A DNA stretch of 20,826 nucleotides. Origin: a virus. Below are positions 1 through 6,736 of the stretch, piece after piece (positions within the stretch are counted from its first letter, which is position 1; every line of letters begins with the position of its first letter). The notes beneath the pieces were generated by a model. The model did not search any database. It worked only from the letters and a program-made list of their open reading frames with translations, and was not told the DNA's origin. The stretch spans positions 1 through 20,826 of IMG/VR virus record IMGVR_UViG_3300025853_000830; one strand, written 5' to 3'. A program made the translations under genes and the position numbers.

Positions 1-230
1 TCTGGCGCATATTCTCGTTGAGCCTCTGGTTGTACAGCCACAGGCTCTTCGGTAATTTCTTGTTGAACCTCTGGTGTAGCCTCTACCGTAGGCTGTTCTT
101 CTACGGCTGGGGCCTGAGGTTGTTGTGCTGCCGCTACTTCCTCTTCAGAGACAAAAGTAAACGACGGTTCTGGTGTAGAAACGGGAGCCTCTTGCTCCAT
201 CGCCTCTACGGGTTGTGTATTTTCTTCCAT
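1..230 (-). CDS. Acidic Pro/Glu/Gln-rich protein, partial (C-terminus outside window)
   Basis: An open frame starts at ATG 230 and runs off the left edge with no stop, giving 76 codons. The protein begins MEENTQPVEAMEQEAP and is dominated by Glu, Pro, Gln, Val and Ala, with many PE, EE and QQ pairs and almost no basic residues. It is therefore probably disordered and strongly acidic. It is the last visible gene of the leftward virion operon, 18 bases after the preceding stop. In tailed phages an acidic low-complexity protein in this position, usually just before the major capsid gene, is often a scaffold or capsid accessory protein. That role is inferred from position and composition only. 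The reading frame itself is well supported by its length and by the compact operon. Confidence 0.75.
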   Translation of the reverse strand, partial: MEENTQPVEAMEQEAPVSTPEPSFTFVSEEEVAAAQQPQAPAVEEQPTVEATPEVQQEITEEPVAVQPEAQREYAP

Positions 231-248
231 TAAATTAAAATTGGTTTA

Positions 249-608
249 TTACTCGTAAGCCATCACTCCAGTAGCGTTTGAACTTGCAGATACTTTTTGC
301 ACTGAAGTAAAAACCCCTTCCAGAACTTGATTGGCAACGCAAGTTATTGTCACCTGAGTGGTCGGCAAAGCTTCATAGTATCCATCGGCAGCAGCATTGC
401 CAGTGTGTTCAACACCAGTTGCTGGGTCTATAAAACCAGAACCAGAGGCCCCATTAGCTATAAACTGAAAAAGCCCAGTTCCTTTTACGTACAGGGTCCC
501 AGCACCAGCTACCGTAATCTTATTAAAAAACGCACCACTCACAGACGGTGTAGCCGCAGAAGTGTGGTGGACAATAATTGCTTTATTTAAACTACCTGGA
601 TATGCCAT
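249..608 (-). CDS. Putative virion structural protein, 119 aa
   Basis: I do not recognise a named family. The 119-residue product starts MAYPGSLNKAIIVHHTSAAT and is rich in Gly, Ala, Thr, Ser and Val, with alternating short hydrophobic stretches. It looks like a soluble all-beta protein without a signal peptide or membrane segment. Such composition is typical of head-decoration, tail or fibre-associated proteins. It sits in the leftward virion operon between the basic small-protein cluster and the acidic partial gene. A TATATTTG box lies 14 bases upstream of the ATG, so it may start its own transcript. A structural role is inferred from composition and neighbours. Confidence 0.75.
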   Translation of the reverse strand: MAYPGSLNKAIIVHHTSAATPSVSGAFFNKITVAGAGTLYVKGTGLFQFIANGASGSGFIDPATGVEHTGNAAADGYYEALPTTQVTITCVANQVLEGVFTSVQKVSASSNATGVMAYE

Positions 609-622
609 TGCTATTTTTTTTG

Positions 623-630
623 CAAATATA
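623..630 (-). promoter_or_regulatory. Bacteroidetes-type -7 box TATATTTG before the 249-608 gene
   Basis: On the minus strand, TATATTTG followed by C fits the Bacteroidetes -7 consensus TAnnTTTG exactly. It lies in the 26-base gap between two genes and 14 bases before the start codon. No TTTG is present about 20 bases upstream, so only half of the consensus promoter is there. Confidence 0.5.
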
Positions 631-634
631 ACGT

Positions 635-967
635 TTATTTCTTCTTCCCCTTCTTGGCGCGAATCTTAGCCGCTTCACGCTTTCCGAAGGCACTCTTTAC
701 TCTAGCCATAGCCCAAGCGTGTTGAGACACCTTTGGTCTGTTGCCAGAAGACATATATGCAGCCAAGCCTCTACGGTACACTTCTTTCTGTGCCGCAGAC
801 AACCCAGCCATTCCTCCACCCTTCTTCTTCTTTTTCTTCTTCTTGACTTTACCCCCTTTCCTGTACTTCAATATGCCGCCATCTTCCATGTAGCCCATCT
901 TGTTTCTCACCTCTTCTGAGAGCTTTTTTAATCCGACTTGATCGTCTGATGGTTTTTTGAGTTTCAT
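635..967 (-). CDS. Very basic Lys-rich small protein with KYxxGG motif, 110 aa
   Basis: The product is 110 residues. Residues 1-30 are of mixed charge; then comes a GGILKYRKGG motif, a run of eight consecutive lysines flanked by Gly, and a helical segment (AGLSAAQKEVYRRGLAAYMS). It ends in KIRAKKGKKK. The charge suggests binding to nucleic acid or another polyanion, and the KYxxGG motif recurs in other proteins of this window. The gene overlaps the upstream one by ATGA, so the two are probably translationally coupled. The lysine run is encoded by repeated AAG/AAA codons and could be prone to slippage. Proteins of this look are frequent unknowns in marine phage genomes; packaging with the genome is only a guess. 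Confidence 0.75.
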   Translation of the reverse strand: MKLKKPSDDQVGLKKLSEEVRNKMGYMEDGGILKYRKGGKVKKKKKKKKGGGMAGLSAAQKEVYRRGLAAYMSSGNRPKVSQHAWAMARVKSAFGKREAAKIRAKKGKKK

Positions 968-1161
968 ATTTTATCTCTTTGTGCCATGAGCCTCTTGAGT
1001 CGAGCAGCCACAGCAGGCGGGAATCCTTTCTTCTTTCTTTTTGACTTAGTGCCTCTATGCTTCTTATAGATGGCGGCGATCTCAGCCATAAGCTTTTTTC
1101 TCTTGGCTACGTTAGAGCTGCCACGAGTATACTTAGGGTTGAATTTCTTCTTCGCCTTCAT
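964..1161 (-). CDS. Very basic small protein, 65 aa
   Basis: This 65-residue protein starts MKAKKKFNPKYTRGSSNVAK and is about one third Lys and Arg, with few acidic residues. It has no cysteine, membrane segment or signal peptide. ATGA overlaps at both ends tie it to the genes before and after, so it is part of one translationally coupled set of four basic proteins. I recognise no family. Likely roles, by analogy with other highly basic phage proteins, are DNA or RNA binding within the virion or during morphogenesis; nothing in the sequence selects between them. Confidence 0.7.
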   Translation of the reverse strand: MKAKKKFNPKYTRGSSNVAKRKKLMAEIAAIYKKHRGTKSKRKKKGFPPAVAARLKRLMAQRDKI

Positions 1162-1343
1162 GAGTGACTAACGAGCTTGAACTTAGCTTCTTTAACAGCG
1201 CCAGGATGTGGCTTGTAATCTCCTTTCATAAGGAAGTATCTACCCCGATCCACCATCCAATGAAAACCAGCAGGTGCTGGAACAGACTTCGTAGCGGAAC
1301 TAACTTTGAGCTTACCGCCCTTATTGTACTTGACAGCATTCAT
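1158..1343 (-). CDS. Small basic protein with KYxxGG motif, 61 aa
   Basis: I place the start at ATG 1343, which overlaps the preceding TAA as TAATG; a GTG two codons upstream (1349) is also open. The 61-residue product begins MNAVKYNKGGKLKV, so the KYxxGG motif lies at the extreme N-terminus, as in two of the larger virion proteins near 16 and 17 kb. The rest (SVPAPAGFHWMVDRGRYFLMKG) is more hydrophobic and aromatic than its neighbours and could form a small folded domain. The stop overlaps the next gene by ATGA. Function is unknown. Confidence 0.7.
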   Translation of the reverse strand: MNAVKYNKGGKLKVSSATKSVPAPAGFHWMVDRGRYFLMKGDYKPHPGAVKEAKFKLVSHS

Positions 1344-1636
1344 TACCACTTAACCTTATTGGCCCAGTAAGCAGCGCTACTAGGACCTTTAGCAATATTC
1401 TTTCTGTGTCTGGCCTTGAAAGACTTACGCTTCGCCTTCATGCGAGCGCTCTCTCCCTTCTTAGGTTTGCCAGCTGTGCTAGCTCCTCTCTGACCAAAGC
1501 GAATGATCTTGACCTTGCCGTTTACTCGAACAGCAACGATGTGAGATTTCTTCCCACCTGATGTCCTCTTAGGCTTATTTAAACCAGAGAGACCATACCT
1601 CTTAAGTTTTGCTTTTTCGCTTTTACTCAATGCCAT
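1343..1636 (-). CDS. Basic protein with C-terminal SFKARHRKN...AAYWANKVKW motif, 97 aa
   Basis: The 97-residue protein is highly basic. A central segment (HIVAVRVNGKVKIIRFGQRG) resembles a short beta-hairpin. The C-terminal segment KSFKARHRKNIAKG followed by AAYWANKVKW matches, from memory, a short motif common in uncharacterised proteins of marine phages; I cannot assign an accession. It is the first gene of the four-member basic cluster. A TATCTTTG box ends only four bases before the ATG, which would make the mRNA nearly leaderless if the box is used. The TAA stop overlaps the next ATG by one base. A nucleic-acid-binding or virion role is inferred from charge and position. Confidence 0.78.
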   Translation of the reverse strand: MALSKSEKAKLKRYGLSGLNKPKRTSGGKKSHIVAVRVNGKVKIIRFGQRGASTAGKPKKGESARMKAKRKSFKARHRKNIAKGPSSAAYWANKVKW

Positions 1637-1640
1637 CTAG

Positions 1641-1648
1641 CAAAGATA
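1641..1648 (-). promoter_or_regulatory. -7 box TATCTTTG immediately before the basic-protein cluster
   Basis: TATCTTTG on the minus strand matches TAnnTTTG and is followed by C. It ends four bases before ATG 1636, so a start site 4-8 bases downstream would fall at or next to the start codon. The region upstream is very T/A-rich but lacks a -33 TTTG. Confidence 0.45.
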
Positions 1649-1662
1649 ATAAAAATAAAAAG

Positions 1663-1917
1663 TTATGGCTTGACGCCATATTCGCCAGCGGGGATGGTTA
1701 AAGAAACTTTTGTTCCGTCGCTCTCTATATAGGTTACGTTTCGTTCTGCATCTACCACCCACGAATCGTAAGTTGCATAGTAAACCCCATCAACTTCTTC
1801 GCACTCTTCTAAAGATTCTTGGTGGTACATAAAGACCATATGGGGTACACGGCTGTCTACCCAACCTTCGAAAAAATCTGTGTCTTCGGGCACAGTTACT
1901 CTGTATGTATTTTTCAT
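1663..1917 (-). CDS. Hypothetical acidic protein, 84 aa
   Basis: This 84-residue acidic protein begins MKNTYRVTVPEDTDFFEGWV and is rich in Tyr, Val, Glu and Asp, with an alternating pattern typical of a small beta-sheet fold. There is no signal peptide or membrane segment. It lies between the propeller protein and the basic cluster, two bases after the propeller stop, so it is probably co-transcribed with the fibre genes. I do not recognise it. The position right after a likely receptor-binding protein would suit a tail-fibre accessory or chaperone, but that is only a suggestion. Confidence 0.7.
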   Translation of the reverse strand: MKNTYRVTVPEDTDFFEGWVDSRVPHMVFMYHQESLEECEEVDGVYYATYDSWVVDAERNVTYIESDGTKVSLTIPAGEYGVKP

Positions 1918-1919
1918 AT

Positions 1920-3158
1920 TTAACCTACAATAAAAAAGTGACCACTGCTGTTGTCATTATAAGCGATGCAATCAACAGTTGAATTAGCGGATCGCAAGAC
2001 TTCCCAAGAATAGTTGTTGACTACACTTAAACCAGCAGCTAACTTGATTTCATACGCATCATTTCCCCCCATTCTACACTCCCCAGATTTTATTGCGAAA
2101 CAATTTCTTTTTGTGCTTCCGTTTAAATCCCAACCGAAGTAGGCTTGCCACCCTGTACCAAGCGAGTCTAAGCGAAGACCCGCTGATGCGTCTTGAGCAT
2201 TAGATGAAGACGAAACAGCATTGTCAGGTCTGATATAGCTGTTGTATGCATACCCATGAAACCTTAGATATCCATCTGTGTCTATGTTGCACATACCGTA
2301 ATAAGTCATAGTGCCAATTTTTGAGCAGACATAATCAGAGGTACTATCAACCATTAGCAATGGGCCGTTCTTATCGCCACTTCCCGTAAGCTGTGGCCCT
2401 GCAAATCTATTAGCATTATTACCCGTAAAGTAAACATCGCCGTTAGTCATCAGAAACTGAGCGGATCTATAGCCAGGCTTTACATCTGCAAAAGTGGTTA
2501 AATCAAATTGCTCTCTCGATAAAGTTGAAATGGTGCTTGTGTTGCCTTGGCCTAACATATAGTCGTATCCATAACCGCAAGAGTAGAGATGCCCACTTGT
2601 ATTTATTAAATAAGTCGCTCGATATCCAAACTGGATTTTCGACCAGTCGCCAGAGCTGTTTACCTCGGTCCAACTACTGACGCTTGAGCTTGAGCCGTCG
2701 CCTCGCATTCGATATGAACCACGCCCTAAAAACCAATAATCTCCGTCTTTTATCGCCCCGAATTGATTGTCTCCGCCAGTTATATCTGTCCAATTTGTAT
2801 CTGATCCATATTGTCGCCACGTACCATCCGCTGTGTATGCAGAAGGCTTGTAGTAACTGTTCCCAGGAGAAGAGGAAGGGTAATTGTACCAAAGGGTGCC
2901 ATCGCTTTTCAGGGCGTGAAACTGAACGTACTCGTTGCAAACAATTTTAGTAAAAGAGTTCGTAGTGTCTGTTACCCCCCTTCCAAATTCAGCACCAACT
3001 GAGGGATTATAGGAGTTTAATGCATATCCTACTAACTGGACACCAGTCGTAGCTAAGGCGTTTGCCGTTAAGCCCGTGCCGCCTGAAGGCACGTCTTGTT
3101 CGTTGATTTTTGCGATATCTGCCATTTCAATACCGTTTTGTTTGCTGATGTCGGGCAT
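1920..3158 (-). CDS. RCC1-like beta-propeller protein, probable tail tip or receptor-binding protein
   Basis: The 412-residue protein has seven spaced copies of a blade-like pattern of the form (hydrophobic)xxxxG(x)hxxxG. They lie near residues 80-90 (HALKSDGTLW), 132-145 (FGAIKDGDYWFLG), 183-196 (YLINTSGHLYSCG), 233-246 (QFLMTNGDVYFTG), 288-301, 352-364 and 396-411. This is the signature of RCC1/ATS1-type seven-bladed propellers. Here it is attached to a short N-terminal segment with a PSGGTGLTANALATTGVQLVG linker, common in phage fibres. The start overlaps the fibre stop as TAATG; an in-frame ATG at codon 12 is an alternative. Its place directly after the long fibre suggests a distal tail protein that contacts the host surface. 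Fold confidence is good; function is inferred. Confidence 0.8.
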   Translation of the reverse strand: MPDISKQNGIEMADIAKINEQDVPSGGTGLTANALATTGVQLVGYALNSYNPSVGAEFGRGVTDTTNSFTKIVCNEYVQFHALKSDGTLWYNYPSSSPGNSYYKPSAYTADGTWRQYGSDTNWTDITGGDNQFGAIKDGDYWFLGRGSYRMRGDGSSSSVSSWTEVNSSGDWSKIQFGYRATYLINTSGHLYSCGYGYDYMLGQGNTSTISTLSREQFDLTTFADVKPGYRSAQFLMTNGDVYFTGNNANRFAGPQLTGSGDKNGPLLMVDSTSDYVCSKIGTMTYYGMCNIDTDGYLRFHGYAYNSYIRPDNAVSSSSNAQDASAGLRLDSLGTGWQAYFGWDLNGSTKRNCFAIKSGECRMGGNDAYEIKLAAGLSVVNNYSWEVLRSANSTVDCIAYNDNSSGHFFIVG

Positions 3159-6100
3159 TATGCAAGTTCGATGAAATCATTAGAAGGATTAAACCAAATC
3201 TGTCCGTTTGTGCTGTCAAGGCAATAGCCGACCACACGAACAATATCTCCTGCTCCTGAAGGTGCGGTAGATGTGATGTCACCTGCGGTGGTAGACACGT
3301 ATAGTTCGTCTCCAATGGTTCCTGGGTCGTGGTCCAGCGTGTACATGCCGCGCAATAACATGCCGTCTACATCGGGGTCAGTGCCCAAAGCGATAGCCAA
3401 CAGCACTCCACCAGCCGTACCCGTAGCGTCTGCATCTGCTGCAACCCAAGTTCCACTAGACGTGTAGTAACAAAGCTCCCCTTGCGTGGTTGAGCCAGTT
3501 CCAATCTTAACTATATCGCCATTGCTGCTGTGATCGGTATTCGCAGTCTTTGCGAACAGCACATTTTTCCCATTGGTGTCTAGGTCCCCACCGAGCTGAG
3601 GGGTAGTGTCTTCAACCACATTTGAGATTCCACTATCACCGCCATCAACAAACTCAACAGCGTTTCCTGCCGAGTTCACCTTTAAGAACTTGCTTGCTGT
3701 AAAGGAGCTAGGCGTGTCGGTAAGACCCAAAAAGGTTGTCGATCCACTTCCTCCAGCAGAAGCAAAGCTTAAATTACCTCCTCCGTCAGTTTTAAGAAAT
3801 TGTCCTGCACTGCCATCTGCGTCTGGCAATACAAATGTTACATCACTAGTGAGATTTGTTGAAGGACCCCTTAAGATGACGCCATTTGTTCCCCCCTGAG
3901 TGGGCTCATTAAACTTAACAAGCCCAGAGGTAAGACCGCCATCTGCTGTAACAAAGCTTCCATTTACTCGCAAGCCGTTGTTAAACTCAAACCTGTCATC
4001 GTTGGGATCATACTGCATTCGCAGATTACTCCCTGATTTGAAGGTCAAGAAGTTGCTGCCCATGTCGATGTTTCTGGTTCCGCTTAGGGTTTGGTCAGTG
4101 CTGCCAAGATTGGTGTCCGTCTGAGCCACCCAGTCTAAGTTGCCACTACCGTCAGTCTTTAATACTTCGTTTGCACTCCCGTCTGTGTTTGGAAGTGTCA
4201 GCGTATAGGAAGCACCAGCAGAGTGAGGTGGCCCCTTAATTACAATGCCATGGCTATTCTGCTCGCAGTTCAGGACGAACTGACCAGCACCTTTGTCAGA
4301 GTTACCCTTGAATACAACCTTACCCGTTCCGTTGGGGTCTAACTCAATGTCGGCATTGGAAGTACTTACAATATCATTCCCGTTTACATCAAGGTTCCCA
4401 CCAAGCTGTGGAGTAGTGTCATTAGAAAGATCGGTATCTGTAGTTAAGGCGAGCGTACCTGTTGAGCTCGGAAGAGTAATATTAGCATTGCCTGAACCTG
4501 TGTACCGCAGGAGAGCTGATGCACTGCTGCTTTCAATCTTTAGGTTTGACCCGTTCTTGATGATAACGTCAGCCGCATTTGCTGTTGTCGTCCCGTCAAT
4601 ATGTACAGCGGTGAACGCCGTTGAGCCCGAAGCATCAGTAGCAACGATAAACTCAATATCGCCTGGGCTGGCCTCATCAATCGTAATACCAGTGGTGTTG
4701 TACTTAAGGCTAGCAGACGAAGCCCCCAGGTTCAGAACGCCCTTGTCTGTAGATGTCCCATCACCGACAGAGGTAAGAGTGGTAGTCGAGCCACTCTTGA
4801 GCATAGTAACAAGGTCTTGCAGGTTTGAGCTTGGAGAAAAATTACCTGACACGTTAGCAACAAGCACATCGCCATTAGATACCCCTGACGTACTTACATC
4901 GCTAAGATCATTTAAGGCTGAAGCGCCACCCCCAGTCGCTTCTTCGAGGCTAATCTTACCCGTGCTGTTGTCGTAGGTCAACACGTAGTTGTCCTGCCCG
5001 CTACCTACAGACTGATCGGCATCAAACTTGAAGTTGCCGAGGAGCACATCTCCAGCTCCTCCTGGCTCAATGTCAATGTCTCTATCGGTGGCGCTTATAA
5101 TTTTTGCGTGTACCTCTACATTTCCATCCTCGTCAACGCTAAACTTTTCGGACCCGCTGTTATTTACAACTTTAAATTTTTGCCCAGACTCATCATTATC
5201 AGAGTCTAATTTTACTGTGACGTTTCCGTTTGATTGGATTTCTAAATCGTCCTGACTTCCACCTGTACCCGATGGACCGATAGTGTTGGTTCCTGAACCC
5301 GTAAACTTTAACCCTGACGCCAAGAGATCTGCGTTGAAGCTAGCATCGCCTCCAAACGATGAAGTTCCAGTAACCGCAAGATTACCAGTGACTGAAAGGT
5401 CTTGGCTGTTAAGAATCGAAACTGAACCTGTTGTGGCAATCGCGCCAGATATAGTTGTACCAAGGGTGGTGGTACCGCTAAACGTCTTGTTGCCCGTTAT
5501 GGTCTGAGTCCCGTCGAGGGTAACAACATTGCTGCTGTCTGATAAGTCGGATATGGTGGGAGCAACAAACGTTACAGTTCCTGAACCGTCAGTTTGTAAG
5601 AAGGCGTTAGCAGAGCCATCAGCAGCAGGAAGCTTGTAGCCACCAGAGTCTGGACCAATCTGAACGTGCTCAAGAGCGAATGGCGAAGTGCCAGCAGCTT
5701 TAATTTCAAAGAGCTTTGCTCCAGAATCGGAAGTAGACGCCTGATAAAGAGTGGTGGTTCCCAGGCCCTCAATAACAAATCTGTCTTGAGTGAACAGAGA
5801 GTTACCGTCGTACACTTTTGTTTTCCTGGATGTACCGCCATCCATAGTGAGTGTAACGCTATTACCATCAAGGCTTACAGTGCCGCTATTTGATTTAAGG
5901 GTGGCTGGAGCTGCGGAAGCCGTGGCCGAAATATTGACCCCAAAACTTCCAGGAAACTTTACCGTTTGTGCTCGGACATTGATGTTGTCGGAAGCAGACT
6001 GCGTTTGAAGTATAGCACCCCCACCATCAGAAACAGTAATGTCTCCAGCAACCGTGAGGTCCGAATCAAGTGTCGCATCTCCAGTAACGTCCAGAGTCCC

Positions 6101-6358
6101 ACTAAGATCTATGCTGTTGTCTAAGTTTATGGTGTAGTCACCACCAGACTCAGACACGTTGATATTAGTGCCCCCAGTAAGAGTTTGATCCGTTGTGGCC
6201 CCAGCTTCGATACCAGCCAGTTTGTTGCGCTCGGCACTTGTAATTCCAGGCTCAATGCTTATTACAGAATTGTCTGGAGATGAAACTGTTACGGTAGAGG
6301 TTTCGCTTACAGAAACCTTAATTGTACCTGGCGAACTATTTACAACCTTTATAGCCAT
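3158..6358 (-). CDS. Long repetitive tail fibre or virion structural protein, 1066 aa
   Basis: The 1066-residue protein is low in charge and rich in Gly, Ser, Thr, Asp and Asn. It is built from recurring modules: LPxxDGSAxxxLxTDGxGxLxxV occurs near residues 239, 719 and 841, and DTTPQLGGxLDxNGxxI near 650 and 915. IDLSGTLDVTGDATLDSDLTV-like beta-helix repeats lie near the N-terminus. The last 120 residues form a distinct domain with Gly- and aromatic-rich turns (LCYYTSSGTWVAADA, YVSTTAGDITS). These modules are characteristic of fibre or virion surface proteins of marine T4-like and other phages. The gene follows the baseplate-type protein and is followed by the propeller protein. Which attachment structure it forms cannot be read from sequence. 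Confidence 0.85.
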   Translation of the reverse strand: MAIKVVNSSPGTIKVSVSETSTVTVSSPDNSVISIEPGITSAERNKLAGIEAGATTDQTLTGGTNINVSESGGDYTINLDNSIDLSGTLDVTGDATLDSDLTVAGDITVSDGGGAILQTQSASDNINVRAQTVKFPGSFGVNISATASAAPATLKSNSGTVSLDGNSVTLTMDGGTSRKTKVYDGNSLFTQDRFVIEGLGTTTLYQASTSDSGAKLFEIKAAGTSPFALEHVQIGPDSGGYKLPAADGSANAFLQTDGSGTVTFVAPTISDLSDSSNVVTLDGTQTITGNKTFSGTTTLGTTISGAIATTGSVSILNSQDLSVTGNLAVTGTSSFGGDASFNADLLASGLKFTGSGTNTIGPSGTGGSQDDLEIQSNGNVTVKLDSDNDESGQKFKVVNNSGSEKFSVDEDGNVEVHAKIISATDRDIDIEPGGAGDVLLGNFKFDADQSVGSGQDNYVLTYDNSTGKISLEEATGGGASALNDLSDVSTSGVSNGDVLVANVSGNFSPSSNLQDLVTMLKSGSTTTLTSVGDGTSTDKGVLNLGASSASLKYNTTGITIDEASPGDIEFIVATDASGSTAFTAVHIDGTTTANAADVIIKNGSNLKIESSSASALLRYTGSGNANITLPSSTGTLALTTDTDLSNDTTPQLGGNLDVNGNDIVSTSNADIELDPNGTGKVVFKGNSDKGAGQFVLNCEQNSHGIVIKGPPHSAGASYTLTLPNTDGSANEVLKTDGSGNLDWVAQTDTNLGSTDQTLSGTRNIDMGSNFLTFKSGSNLRMQYDPNDDRFEFNNGLRVNGSFVTADGGLTSGLVKFNEPTQGGTNGVILRGPSTNLTSDVTFVLPDADGSAGQFLKTDGGGNLSFASAGGSGSTTFLGLTDTPSSFTASKFLKVNSAGNAVEFVDGGDSGISNVVEDTTPQLGGDLDTNGKNVLFAKTANTDHSSNGDIVKIGTGSTTQGELCYYTSSGTWVAADADATGTAGGVLLAIALGTDPDVDGMLLRGMYTLDHDPGTIGDELYVSTTAGDITSTAPSGAGDIVRVVGYCLDSTNGQIWFNPSNDFIELA

Positions 6359-6370
6359 TAAGGAGCTGTA

Positions 6371-6736
6371 TTAGGGGGTTGTGATATCTTCGTTAATCTG
6401 GAATGTGCCAAACACATGAGTTTTTACAACGCCAGAAATAGTGCTTTGCAAATCATAAACATAAAGACCTGAAGTCAAAGCCTCCATTTCGCCAGCTGAA
6501 ACGGTAATGGTAACCTGCGCGTTAGCGTCCCCGTTGGAATTATTGGCAACCGAAAAGTAGGTGCCACCGCTAAAGGTATCTGTCGCTGATTCGCCAGCGC
6601 TAGGAGCAATCTCCATTTTCAAGTTGCTTGCATCCCATGTTTGAGCTGAGCCAAAGTCTAAAACGAGCGAGAACGTGTCACCTTTCCTGCAAGTAATATC
6701 AAGCCTTGCAGCTGTATCTAAGTTTACTGTAGCCAT
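6371..6736 (-). CDS. Putative baseplate or neck-associated protein, 121 aa
   Basis: The 121-residue protein begins MATVNLDTAARLDITCRKGD, and RKGDTFSLVLDF is a pattern I associate with the N-terminal attachment domain of baseplate upper-protein-like (BppU) sequences. The remainder is a beta-rich segment with a VTITVSAGEMEALTSGLYVYDLQ motif, typical of this domain. It starts in a TAATG overlap with the portal stop and ends 12 bases before the fibre gene. It therefore probably connects fibre and tail, or is a small virion protein at the portal vertex. The family link is from memory and moderate; co-transcription with portal and fibre is clear. Confidence 0.75.
   Translation of the reverse strand: MATVNLDTAARLDITCRKGDTFSLVLDFGSAQTWDASNLKMEIAPSAGESATDTFSGGTYFSVANNSNGDANAQVTITVSAGEMEALTSGLYVYDLQSTISGVVKTHVFGTFQINEDITTP

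Noticed and set aside
4293-4976. Open frame of 227 codons on the plus strand within the fibre gene
   Set aside because: It is antisense to the well-supported repetitive fibre gene, whose GC and codon bias leave the opposite strand open; its composition (Leu, Pro, Ser, Val) is that of a shadow frame.
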